Origin: a virus
Length of the DNA stretch: 46,776 bases
Reading direction: 5' to 3' (one strand)
IMG/VR virus record: IMGVR_UViG_3300036832_001622
Coordinates: 1-46,776 of that record
This document shows, piece after piece, positions 31,514 to 39,685 of the stretch; position 1 is the stretch's first letter; each line of letters starts with the position of its first letter. The notes under the pieces are model-generated. The model made no database searches and was not told the origin of the DNA. It saw nothing but the letters and a program-made list of their open reading frames with translations. Position numbers and translations under genes: made by a program.

Positions 31514-31810
31514 ATGCACCACGATTTCAAATACGGCGTCTACGTCGCGGGCGAAGGCCATCGCCATTTTGCCACTTTCCGAGAAGCGAAAGCCTATAAG
31601 CAGACGATGCAAAAAGAACACTGGTACGTCTGCATGTATCAGGTCAACACAGAAGACGTTCCGCCGATGACCTATCAGATCGCGGCCGACGGATTCTCGT
31701 CGATCCTTTGCCTGATTTGTCAGAGGCGATCGTATAATCTGAACGACGTCAAATATCGCTACTGCGCGCACTGCAAACGATTCCACAACTGCGACCCGCG
31801 CGGCGGATAG
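31514..31810 (+). CDS. Small phage zinc-ribbon protein
   Basis: 98 aa. C-terminal CLICQRRSYNLNDVKYRYC, then AHCKRFHN, matches the common CxxC...NDV..RYC..C..FH ending of small phage proteins of unknown function. Start at the ATG 5 bases after the previous stop. Confidence 0.75.
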   Translation: MHHDFKYGVYVAGEGHRHFATFREAKAYKQTMQKEHWYVCMYQVNTEDVPPMTYQIAADGFSSILCLICQRRSYNLNDVKYRYCAHCKRFHNCDPRGG

Positions 31811-31876
31811 ATAGACGCCTTGATCACAGCGGCTAGGTTCATCCTGTTATTCAGGCAGATGATGGAGCAGGTCTAA

Positions 31877-32035
31877 ATGACCCAGAATCAAGTTGATGAG
31901 GCCCACGCCCTCGCCGCTCGCTTAACTATCAAGCTGCGCTCGCAGTGGGCTGTTGTCGAGAAGAACGTGCTTCAAGACATCTGTAACCATATGAGTGTAG
32001 TTGTAGAGGCTCTGCGCACTGCGAGGATTGATTGA
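31877..32035 (+). CDS. 52-aa helical protein
   Basis: Starts MTQNQVDEAHALAARLTIKL; two helices. AGCAGG-like site upstream. Unknown function. Confidence 0.55.
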   Translation: MTQNQVDEAHALAARLTIKLRSQWAVVEKNVLQDICNHMSVVVEALRTARID

Positions 32036-32063
32036 TGCCCATCTTTATAAAAGAGGAGCGCCC

Positions 32064-32246
32064 ATGGCTGAGTTTGATTGGTTTGACTCTTGGGCGACAA
32101 CACCGCGCTTTACGCGCAAGCTCATTCCGCTGAAACCCGGCGAGGAGGCTCCGGTCGATCTGCTGATTGGAGTTGTCGAAGGCTTCCGCTTGGAAACCGA
32201 TGCTGAGTTGCGCGAGCGCATATTGAAATCGAGCGACTCTCAATGA
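32064..32246 (+). CDS. Small hypothetical protein
   Basis: 60 aa from the ATG with AGAGGAG 6 bases upstream. Starts MAEFDWFDSWATTPRF. No family recognised. ATGA overlap with the next gene. Confidence 0.6.
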   Translation: MAEFDWFDSWATTPRFTRKLIPLKPGEEAPVDLLIGVVEGFRLETDAELRERILKSSDSQ

Positions 32247-32533
32247 GAAAAAAGGACTTCATCGACACCCGCGACCATCAGCCGATCGTCGACGCGATCA
32301 AGCCGCTACTGGCCGGAAAGTCGCCTATGATCCAGAGCTCCGTGCTCGCCGATCTGCTTTCGATCTGGCTCGCCGGCATCCGGCCGGATCTGCGGGAGGA
32401 ACTCCTGCAGGGCCATATTCGGCTCGTGCGCGAACTCATTCCGCTCGCCGAGCGTGAGCAGTTCGGAGCTCGAGGCCACCCCGGGCGCCAGCGGCCCAAG
32501 GCGATTGCCAAGAAGAACCCCTGGGCGCTGTAA
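32243..32533 (+). CDS. Hypothetical protein
   Basis: 96 aa. Helical middle (LLSIWLAGIRPDLREELLQG) and basic end. Type of small protein often found at the end of phage early operons; function unknown. Confidence 0.6.
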   Translation: MRKKDFIDTRDHQPIVDAIKPLLAGKSPMIQSSVLADLLSIWLAGIRPDLREELLQGHIRLVRELIPLAEREQFGARGHPGRQRPKAIAKKNPWAL

Positions 32534-32539
32534 AAAAAA

Positions 32540-32561
32540 GGCCAGCGACAGAGCGCTGGCC
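32540..32561 (-). terminator. Terminator of the HPIAPGG-repeat gene
   Basis: On the minus strand GGCCAGCG-CTCTGT-CGCTGGCC is followed by eight Ts. On the plus strand only an A-run precedes it, so it mainly serves the leftward gene. Confidence 0.8.
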
Positions 32562-32586
32562 CAAGGGGGGATGAAGTTCGGATCGT

Positions 32587-33159
32587 TTACTGCGGCTTCG
32601 GCTGTGCCGGCGGCTGGCCAGCAATCGGATGTGCAGGCGCAGGCGGCGGTGTCTCGATCAGGAACCAGACGCCACCAACACCAACGACGTAGACATGCAC
32701 CAGCGCCTTCTGCCCGTCTTCGACGCCCGGGGGTGGGGGGATGACGATCGGGTGCGTCGGCGACTGTCCGTTGCCTCCCTCGGGCGGCTGCTCGCCGGGC
32801 GGAATCGGAATGTAGATCGGCGGGGTCGGGAACGGCTCATTGCCACCGCCCCAAATGCCGGGCGGCTGACCACCGGGCGCGATCGGATGCGCGGGCCAAG
32901 CCGGCGAGCCACCCCAGAAGCCCGGAGGCTGACCACCGGGTGCAATCGGGTGCGCAGGCCAAGCGGGAGTCCCGCCCCAGAAGCCCGGAGGTCTTCCGCC
33001 GGGCGCGATCGGATGAGATGGCCAAGCGGGAGTCCCGCCCCAGAAGCCGGGCGGCTGACCACCGGGCGCGATAGGATGAGCAGGCCAACCGGGAACGCCG
33101 AAGCCGGGGTCGACCGGGCCAGTGCCGACCGGCATGATGTAGGCGAGAAAGCCATTCAT
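32587..33159 (-). CDS. HPIAPGG-repeat proline-rich protein
   Basis: 190 aa; AAGGAG 8 bases before the ATG. Residues 24-104 are about four 21-aa repeats of the form PAWPxHPIAPGGxPPGFWGG, then Pro-rich linkers and an end with LVHVYVVGVGGVWFLIE. This type occurs in rhizobial phages; role unknown, possibly virion surface. It has its own operator-bearing promoter and terminator. Confidence 0.75.
   Translation of the reverse strand: MNGFLAYIMPVGTGPVDPGFGVPGWPAHPIAPGGQPPGFWGGTPAWPSHPIAPGGRPPGFWGGTPAWPAHPIAPGGQPPGFWGGSPAWPAHPIAPGGQPPGIWGGGNEPFPTPPIYIPIPPGEQPPEGGNGQSPTHPIVIPPPPGVEDGQKALVHVYVVGVGGVWFLIETPPPAPAHPIAGQPPAQPKPQ
32848..33090 (-). repeat. 63-bp tandem coding repeats
   Basis: About four units of 63 bp encoding the HPIAPGG repeats; units differ by a few bases. 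Copy number could vary by slippage or recombination. Confidence 0.75.
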
Positions 33160-33228
33160 GGTCTGAACTCCTTGATTGTAGGGGGGGAAACTTCGCTTAT
33201 TGCCGCAAGTTGGATGCTAGGCCCGTGA

Positions 33229-33257
33229 TTGCCTCTCTGGAAAGGGCCAATGGTCAA
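33229..33257 (-). promoter_or_regulatory. Promoter and operator of the HPIAPGG-repeat gene
   Basis: On the minus strand TTGACC (33257-33252) with a weak GGCAAT 18 bases on; the perfect operator (GGCCAATGGTC on plus, 33245-33255) overlaps the -35. Confidence 0.6.
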
Positions 33258-33272
33258 AAAACGGTGGAAAGT

Positions 33273-33410
33273 TTAGTTTCGACTCAGGTCCGCATTCTCC
33301 CATGCCCCCGAGAAGTATCCGATCATCGCGAGAATAAGCAACACCGCGATGACAGCGGCCGCGATCCAGATCCAGCGGTGAGTCGAGGCATCAAAGCCGG
33401 CGCCGGCCAT
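33273..33410 (-). CDS. 45-aa membrane protein
   Basis: Starts MAGAGFDASTHRW, one membrane helix (IWIAAAVIAVLLILAMI) followed by GYFSGAWENAD. That last motif is shared with the 33915 protein. GAGG 10 bases before the ATG. Last gene of the lysis block. Confidence 0.6.
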   Translation of the reverse strand: MAGAGFDASTHRWIWIAAAVIAVLLILAMIGYFSGAWENADLSRN

Positions 33411-33417
33411 GGGGGGT

Positions 33418-33726
33418 CTACCTCAGCGGACGCCAGCCGAAACCGCCGACGCCGAGCAAGCACGAGAGCAGCGCAAAAATCACCCAAATGATGAAGATGA
33501 GAATCATCGCCCAAATCACTATGTTCAGCGCCGCCGCAACGAAGCCGAGCAGTCCAGTCGGGGAAGGGCCAGGGGCCATGGGATTGGTGACCGGCGGCCA
33601 GAAGGCAGCATTCGCACCGCCGCCGCTGAGCGCCACGATGAGAAGTCGCAGCAACGCGACTACGGCGATAAGGATCACCACATCGACCGCTAGATTTTCC
33701 CAAAATGCCAGAGAGAGACACGACAT
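33418..33726 (-). CDS. Membrane protein, holin candidate
   Basis: 102 aa; GGGAGG before the ATG. Membrane helices at about 14-33 and 58-90 separated by a Pro-rich loop. Size, topology and the nearby endolysin make it the best holin candidate, but there is no family match. Confidence 0.6.
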   Translation of the reverse strand: MSCLSLAFWENLAVDVVILIAVVALLRLLIVALSGGGANAAFWPPVTNPMAPGPSPTGLLGFVAAALNIVIWAMILIFIIWVIFALLSCLLGVGGFGWRPLR

Positions 33727-33738
33727 GACGACCTCCCT

Positions 33739-33918
33739 TTATTTGCCGGCCTTCGGCGGCTCGAGCTCCTCGGCTCGCCAAGGCCGGTCATGATACTTCG
33801 CCGGGTGCGGCTTCACTGGTTTCGGCGGCGTCTGATAGCGCGCGCGGATCGAGGCCGCCATGCGATCATAGAACTCGAGCGCGGCGCGGCGCGCCTCTTC
33901 ACAAGCTCGGCAGGTCAT
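33739..33918 (-). CDS. 59-aa MTCRxC protein
   Basis: ATG overlaps the upstream stop (ATGA). Starts MTCRACEEARRAALEFYDRM; a CxxC head, a helix, and a Pro/Lys-rich tail. The head is echoed by a micro-ORF starting at 36031. Confidence 0.55.
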   Translation of the reverse strand: MTCRACEEARRAALEFYDRMAASIRARYQTPPKPVKPHPAKYHDRPWRAEELEPPKAGK

Positions 33919-34337
33919 TTGCGCTGTTGCTCCTGTCCTTCCCGCATCTTCTGTTCCTCATCTAGCAACTCCCGCTCGCGTTTGTTAAGTGCCTGCGCGG
34001 CTAAGCCATAGGCGCGACGTGCATTGTTCATTCCGTTCTTGAATTGCGTCGCGTCAGCGGGAGCGCCAGTCGCAAGCCATACGCCCCACAACTTCAATAA
34101 CTGCGCTTGATAAGCTTCGCGGAGCGTCTCTCGATCCAGCCGCAACAAGGTAGCATCGAGCGGCGTATCGCCATAGAGATCGACCGGACGTAGCGACGAC
34201 TGCTGTGCATCGGCCTTGTCCCAACTTCCGCTGAAATAACCGTAGGCCGCGAGCGCAAACAGGATGATCACGACGATGACGAACGTCACCACGATGCGCT
34301 GCGGAAGAGTCAGTTCGTCGAGCGATTTGATTCTCAT
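33915..34337 (-). CDS. Membrane-anchored helical protein, spanin-like
   Basis: 140 aa. N-terminal membrane helix (about 15-34: IVVTFVIVVIILFALAAYGY), GYFSGSWDKAD, then a mostly helical periplasmic-type domain ending in a charged coiled coil. Inner-membrane spanin topology, next to the endolysin gene. No Rz1-like lipoprotein seen. Confidence 0.6.
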   Translation of the reverse strand: MRIKSLDELTLPQRIVVTFVIVVIILFALAAYGYFSGSWDKADAQQSSLRPVDLYGDTPLDATLLRLDRETLREAYQAQLLKLWGVWLATGAPADATQFKNGMNNARRAYGLAAQALNKRERELLDEEQKMREGQEQQRK

Positions 34338-34343
34338 CGCACA

Positions 34344-35957
34344 TCACGCCACTTCTGCGACCTCGAGAATTTTATCGACCTCGGCGAGCATCCTGTTTGC
34401 TTCCTCGGCGATCTGCACTTCCATGCGCCCGATCGGGCCCCAGTGCTGGCGCAGGTTGCGAATACCGATCGCCGCGCTCTCAACTGCGAAGGCCGGGCAG
34501 ACTTTGGTGAGCTCCTGAAAGTCGGCGCCGACGCCGCTGCCGTAATTTTCCCAATCGCTCGGCGAGCAATCGACTTCGCGCTCGAATGCTGCGAGTTGGC
34601 ACTGCGGTTCTGTCCCGCTCAGCGCGTGCCGATATTCGTCAAAGATCCAATCGGCGTCGGTGGCGCAGACATGATAATTGTAAGAGGTCTGGAACAGCCC
34701 GGCTTCGCAGGTTTCCGCTTCGACGTTCTCGGCGCTTTGATCGCGGCCGCAGCAATGCTCGCCCGAGCTCTCTCTCATTCCAAGACCGAGGAGAAATACA
34801 AAAACATGCCGCAAAGTGCGACGGCCAGGGCGGCTGTTATCCATGCCATGTTTTTGAAATTCCGAACGGTAGAGGGCGAGCGCATCCACGTCATCGTTTC
34901 CCGTGTCAGCCTTTGCCATCTCGTAAGCTGCGCCATCGCCGCGCTCGTATTTCCGCACGACGGTCGCATACGCTAGCGCCATGCCCTGGACATAGCCGAT
35001 CGGCGCGACGCCTCTGTCCTCCCAGAGCAAGTCTGCAACGTCACTGCTCGCGGCCGCATCTTCGATGTCTTGGATTGTCTCAGCGGCGAGCGGCGGCAGC
35101 ATTGCCGGCGGATAATCCGGCAGCCGGTATTCCTTACTGAGCGCCGCCCAGGTGTCAGGCCCGACCTCGCCATCGACCGGCTCGAGGAGCTCGCTGCGCT
35201 GAAATGCCTCGACCGCGTCCTCGGTCTTGGGCCCGAAGTCGCCATCGATCGGCGAAACCCGCAGACACTCTTGCACCATCCGCACCGCCGAGCCGTAGTC
35301 GCCGGCACTGATCGTCGGCGGCATTTGCTTGTCCGCCTCATCGGGCGGGCGCTCGGGTCGCGCTGGCCGTTCCGGCCGCTCTGGCCGTTCCGGCGGCTGC
35401 GGCTTTTCGGGCCGCTCATCATCATCATCATCGTCGCCGACAAGCGCCGCGGCGATCGCCGCACAGAGCCCTTGAAAGTTTGCGTTGTAGTGCTCGGCGT
35501 CGGTCGTCGAATCGACGAAGCAGACCTCGAGCAGGATCGCCGGCTCCTCGGTATTGTTCAGGAAATAGAGCCCATTCTCCTTGGCGCCGCGATCGGGAAG
35601 ATCCAGAGCCTCGGCCATCGCCGCCGAGACCGCGGCTGCGAGCTCGGGCTGCGTGGCATGCCAGACCTCACAGCCCTTCGGGTCATCGGTCGTCTCGCCC
35701 TGAGAAAGATAGGCGTTGAAATGCACGCTGACGTCGAGGTCGCGCGTCTGCGCGTTGTGGAACGACACGATGGCCTCGAGGTTCTCGTCCTGACTGCGGC
35801 TCTCGTTGTCATGAAACACGATGACATCGACGCCCAGCCGATCGAGATCACCGGCGACCGCCTCGACCACGCGTCGCGCCTCATTGACCTCGTCAAGAAC
35901 GCCCTCGGCGCCGCGGACATATTTGCCGTGCCCGGAACTGATGACGATGCTGGACAT
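34344..35957 (-). CDS. Two-domain endolysin: amidase, PG-binding, lysozyme-like
   Basis: 537 aa. Amidase_3 domain (1-172) with His10 (SSGHGKY), a Glu near 23-26, His79 (DVSVHFN) and Glu144 (LLEVCF). Linker rich in Pro/Arg/Glu (180-210). Peptidoglycan-binding domain (about 218-275: SAVRMVQECL, DGDFGPKTEDAVEAFQ). C-terminal domain (about 300-537) with GMRESSGEHCCG (Glu396) and EAGLFQTSYN, like goose-type lysozyme or transglycosylase. Should cut both peptide and glycan bonds. Confidence 0.82.
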   Translation of the reverse strand: MSSIVISSGHGKYVRGAEGVLDEVNEARRVVEAVAGDLDRLGVDVIVFHDNESRSQDENLEAIVSFHNAQTRDLDVSVHFNAYLSQGETTDDPKGCEVWHATQPELAAAVSAAMAEALDLPDRGAKENGLYFLNNTEEPAILLEVCFVDSTTDAEHYNANFQGLCAAIAAALVGDDDDDDERPEKPQPPERPERPERPARPERPPDEADKQMPPTISAGDYGSAVRMVQECLRVSPIDGDFGPKTEDAVEAFQRSELLEPVDGEVGPDTWAALSKEYRLPDYPPAMLPPLAAETIQDIEDAAASSDVADLLWEDRGVAPIGYVQGMALAYATVVRKYERGDGAAYEMAKADTGNDDVDALALYRSEFQKHGMDNSRPGRRTLRHVFVFLLGLGMRESSGEHCCGRDQSAENVEAETCEAGLFQTSYNYHVCATDADWIFDEYRHALSGTEPQCQLAAFEREVDCSPSDWENYGSGVGADFQELTKVCPAFAVESAAIGIRNLRQHWGPIGRMEVQIAEEANRMLAEVDKILEVAEVA

Positions 35958-36027
35958 GGAGGTTTCCCCTTTAGTTTGCGCCAGACGTGAACGACAACGC
36001 GGCGAGTTTCGTTACAAGTGCGGCAGG

Positions 36028-38754
36028 TCACCTGATCCGCCTCGCGCGCAAGGTGCCGAAGCCGTTCACATTCCCGGCCGCGCCATAACCTACAGACCCA
36101 TTGAGAAAGATCGTAGTTGGAGCAGCAACAGAATAGCGCTGCTCCATAATTGTGTATTTTACGGCGCTGATTGTCGAGAATACATCCGCGCCATGGAGAA
36201 ACGCATAGATCGTTTGCCCTGTATCCGGCATCGCCCCATTAGTCGGACTAATCGAACCGCCGACATAATTGACCAGAGTACCTGGTCCACCTGTGAAACC
36301 GATGCACCCCGATACATCCCAATCACCCTGGGACAATAATATACTGACAACGCCTATCGACCCTCCGTTCGGTATGCCGCTCGCGCTTGTTTGCGGGAGG
36401 CTAGCAAGTATTTGCTCACCAACAAGACCGACCCCCGCATTGCTACCATCAGTCTTGCCGACAATGCCACCAACCGGAAAAATTTGGCCATTGACTGTTA
36501 AAGCCGCTAAGGTCGTGCCACTACCTTGGCGATTAATCGTCAACGGAGAATCAAGGAACACACCTGCATCGTTGTAACGGCTAATAGCAAAATCACTGCC
36601 CGCACTGCTGCCTGTCTCAGTTGCGCTATTACCAAGGACGACGTCCCAGCGCGCGTTCGCGCCGTTAGCGCCGCGGAGGGTCGCGTTCTGTCCCGACGCC
36701 GCTTTGATGAGAGTGAATAATGGATTCGCGTACTGAACTGTCAGCGCCCCCGTGAGCGTCCCGCCGCCGAGCGTGAGATATGGGCCGCCGGTAAGATAGC
36801 CGAGCGACTTGACCCATGCCGTCGTTGCGATGGTCGCGTCGTTGCTGGCCGTTGCTGGCAATGGTGCTTGCGGCGTGCCGGTAAAGATCGGTGACGCTAG
36901 CGGCGCAAACGACGCAGTGACGAAGGCAGTCGTCGCGATCGACGTATCATTGTCACCCGGCGACGGTGTCGGCGCGGTCGGATTCCCAGAGAACGCTGGC
37001 GACGCGAGCGGCGCGAATGAGCCGGCGACAAATTGCGTGGTCGCAAGCTTGAGCGAATTGTCGGCTGCGGCCGGCGTCGGCCCGGTGGGGCTCTGCGAAA
37101 AAGATATGATACCGGTGGCGCGCGTGATGAGGAAAGGAGTGCCGAGCAGCGCGCCGCCGTCGTCGTATCTCTGGATCGAAAAGTCGTAGCCAGCGTTGCT
37201 GCCGCTTTCGGTGCCGGTGAACTGCCACTTCCAGCGCGGCTGGCCGACTGTCGAGTTGAAAAACTCGAATACTGTGCCCTGGCTAGTTACCGAGCTCCAT
37301 CTTTGAATCGCAAGGCCGCTTGGCGGATTGACGTTTAATTGCGGGGTGCTGCTGGCCCAGTTGATGGCGAGGCCGCCGGTGAGCGTGCCGCCGGTCAGCG
37401 CGAGATAGGTACCGAGGTTCGCCTTGACGAACGCGGTCGTGGCAATGCTGGTGTCGTTGTCGGCGGTCGCCGGCGTCGGGGCGCGCGGATCTCCCGTGAA
37501 CACCGGCGAGGCCAGGCCGGCAAAGCCGAGCGACGAGGGATTAATCCCTTGGATCGTTGTCGGGCCGGTCCATTGCGCAAGCTGACCGTTCGTCGGCGTG
37601 CCGACGTTTGAGACGTTGCCGGTGCCAGGACCCGACGGGCCGACCGGACCGACCGAACCCTGCGCGCCCGCGACATTGAGGTCCCAGTCAGCATAAGTGC
37701 CTGAACCGTTGACCAGGTCGATGTTAACGATCAGCGACGTCCCGCTGTAGGACGTGACCAGCCCTTCCATCCATGCCGTCGGCGCGCCCGCTGAAGAAAC
37801 ACGCACCCGAGCTCCCGCCGAATAGGCGAGGCCGGACTGCGTTGTGAGGGTCGCCGAGCCGAGAACGATCGGAAGCGAGGAGCTCGAGGTCGCCGCATAG
37901 CCCGGGCCCGATGGTCCCGCGGGCCCCACTGGGCCATTACCACCAACCGGGCCCGTTGGGCCAGCCGGTCCCGTCGGACCGGGGTTGCCTTGTATATTGG
38001 CGATGATCGAATAGGTGCCCGACGCTTTGAGGTAGACGTTGCTGTTCGATGTATCGAGGTAATAATCGCCATTGACACCGAGCGTGCTCGCGGGTGCGCC
38101 AACGCCATTGCGCCACACCGACCCGGGAACGCCTTGCGGCCCGACCGGACCAATGGCGCCGACGCCGCCGACTGGACCCGTGATGTTGGCGGTGATCGCG
38201 TAAACGCCCGCCGCGCGTTGGTAGACGTTGCCGTTCGAGTCATCGAGCCAGTAATCGCCGTTGACGCCGGTCGCGTTGTTGGGCACGCCGGTGCCGTTGC
38301 GCCAGACCGACCCCGGAACTCCCTGAGGACCCTGGGGCCCTGCCGGCCCGCCCGATGGACCTTGCGGCCCGACCGGACCGACCGCACCCTGAACGCCAGG
38401 TTGGCCGGCGCAGTTGATCTGCCAGTTCGAATATGCCCCGGTGCCCGACGCGAGATCGCCGTCGATCGTGACCATGGCACCGTCCCAAGCCGTGACGATG
38501 CCCTCGAGCCAGACGTTGGAAAAGTTAGCCGCGGTCGCACGCAGCCGCGTACCCGGGAAGAACGATCGATTCGTCTCGTTGATCAGAAAGCTTTTATTGA
38601 TGACTGTGTCGATCGTGTTCGGCGTGTTCGATGTTCCGGCAACAAGCGGACCAGCGGCCCCATAAGAGCCAGCAACGCCGACTGCGATCGGCACACCCTC
38701 GCCATTCGTAGCGAGGGCGGCATTGCGACTATTTCTGATGCCGGTGATCGTCAT
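36028..38754 (-). CDS. Tail fibre with collagen-like repeats
   Basis: 908 aa. N-terminal part has Gly-Pro-rich collagen-like blocks (GPVGPQGPSG, GPQGPQGVPG) alternating with a repeated module (GSVWRNG...GVNGDY.LD.SN.NVY). The middle has fibre repeats ending TTAFV (FTGDPRAPTPATADND type). C-terminal part is a globular tip. Likely receptor-binding fibre; no endosialidase-type chaperone seen. Confidence 0.82.
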   Translation of the reverse strand: MTITGIRNSRNAALATNGEGVPIAVGVAGSYGAAGPLVAGTSNTPNTIDTVINKSFLINETNRSFFPGTRLRATAANFSNVWLEGIVTAWDGAMVTIDGDLASGTGAYSNWQINCAGQPGVQGAVGPVGPQGPSGGPAGPQGPQGVPGSVWRNGTGVPNNATGVNGDYWLDDSNGNVYQRAAGVYAITANITGPVGGVGAIGPVGPQGVPGSVWRNGVGAPASTLGVNGDYYLDTSNSNVYLKASGTYSIIANIQGNPGPTGPAGPTGPVGGNGPVGPAGPSGPGYAATSSSSLPIVLGSATLTTQSGLAYSAGARVRVSSAGAPTAWMEGLVTSYSGTSLIVNIDLVNGSGTYADWDLNVAGAQGSVGPVGPSGPGTGNVSNVGTPTNGQLAQWTGPTTIQGINPSSLGFAGLASPVFTGDPRAPTPATADNDTSIATTAFVKANLGTYLALTGGTLTGGLAINWASSTPQLNVNPPSGLAIQRWSSVTSQGTVFEFFNSTVGQPRWKWQFTGTESGSNAGYDFSIQRYDDGGALLGTPFLITRATGIISFSQSPTGPTPAAADNSLKLATTQFVAGSFAPLASPAFSGNPTAPTPSPGDNDTSIATTAFVTASFAPLASPIFTGTPQAPLPATASNDATIATTAWVKSLGYLTGGPYLTLGGGTLTGALTVQYANPLFTLIKAASGQNATLRGANGANARWDVVLGNSATETGSSAGSDFAISRYNDAGVFLDSPLTINRQGSGTTLAALTVNGQIFPVGGIVGKTDGSNAGVGLVGEQILASLPQTSASGIPNGGSIGVVSILLSQGDWDVSGCIGFTGGPGTLVNYVGGSISPTNGAMPDTGQTIYAFLHGADVFSTISAVKYTIMEQRYSVAAPTTIFLNGSVGYGAAGNVNGFGTLRARRIR

Positions 38755-39194
38755 GGGTAAGTTACCGCGATACGTTTATTGACTGGCTGCTTGGTGACGC
38801 CCTCGATGATCGTCAGATCGATCTGCACTGCGACCCGCGAATTGTGCTCATCGCTGCCGACGATGTCGCCGACATAATCGCCGGCCGCATGGTTCTGCAT
38901 TTCGACGAGCGGCACTTGGATAATGAGAAAGCCATAATCCGGCGGATTGCCTATCAGCAGCGTGCCGTTATCGGTCGACGCTCCGAAGATGACTTCGGCA
39001 TCATCTGCCGTGCGTCGGATCTCCATGCTGAATCTGATACCGCGAAGATCGAGTTGCGGCATCTGATTAACATCCCCACTGGTACCATCGTCGATGACAT
39101 ATTTGATCGTGTCGACCCAGTCCTCGTTGTTGCTGGTTTGGATCTGGACCGCGACGACAGGCAGCGCGAGGACGTTGGTGACAGTAGCGGCCAT
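38751..39194 (-). CDS. Tail-associated hypothetical protein
   Basis: 147 aa, overlapping the fibre gene start. Beta-rich; RGIRFSMEIRRTADDAEVIF, then PLVEMQNHAAGDYVGDIVGS, resembles small fibre- or baseplate-linked proteins. Function not established. Confidence 0.65.
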   Translation of the reverse strand: MAATVTNVLALPVVAVQIQTSNNEDWVDTIKYVIDDGTSGDVNQMPQLDLRGIRFSMEIRRTADDAEVIFGASTDNGTLLIGNPPDYGFLIIQVPLVEMQNHAAGDYVGDIVGSDEHNSRVAVQIDLTIIEGVTKQPVNKRIAVTYP

Positions 39195-39196
39195 GG

Positions 39197-39685
39197 TCAG
39201 ACCTTTTTCGCCATCCGCTGCGGCCAGATCTTATCGCTCGAGGGATCGCGCGGCGCCGCTGTGCGCGCGTGCTCGAGACTCTTGCTGACGACGTCGCTGA
39301 CATATTTCCACCGCTGATCAAACAACGCTTTGCGATGTCGCACATCTTCCGGCCACTTCGACACGTCGGCACCGTGTCGCATGATCGCGTCGAGCATGTC
39401 GTGCAGCGCGCTGAGTTGCTCCGAAACCGGAAACGCATCATCGATCCGACGTCTTGCCTCGGCCTCGACCGGCATTGTGCCGGCACGTTCGCGCCAGTTC
39501 TTGGCGAGAAACGGCATCCCGCCGTTGAGCTCGATCCTCGGGCTCTCGATGAGCTCGCGCGGCAACGTCAAGACCGTCATGCCCGCGCCGTGCGCGTCAT
39601 CAGGAACCGCTTTCTCGTCGTCATAGCAGGCGACGACGATCGGCGTTTCCTCGTTCAGATCGTTGGTGCGTATAAACACCTTCAT
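39197..39685 (-). CDS. Hypothetical protein
   Basis: 162 aa. Strand-rich N-terminus and helical C-terminal half. Lies between fibre genes; may be a fibre assembly or adaptor protein. No family recognised. Confidence 0.65.
   Translation of the reverse strand: MKVFIRTNDLNEETPIVVACYDDEKAVPDDAHGAGMTVLTLPRELIESPRIELNGGMPFLAKNWRERAGTMPVEAEARRRIDDAFPVSEQLSALHDMLDAIMRHGADVSKWPEDVRHRKALFDQRWKYVSDVVSKSLEHARTAAPRDPSSDKIWPQRMAKKV

Noticed and set aside
33739-34337. Rz/Rz1 spanin pair
   Set aside because: The 140-aa protein has i-spanin topology, but no lipobox-bearing Rz1 frame was found in or after it.
35070-35990. 306-aa plus-strand ORF opposite the endolysin
   Set aside because: Arg/Leu-rich shadow; the minus strand encodes a recognisable endolysin.
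37990-38760. Plus-strand ORF opposite the collagen-like fibre
   Set aside because: Antisense reading of Gly-Pro repeats gives an Arg/Asp-rich product without features.
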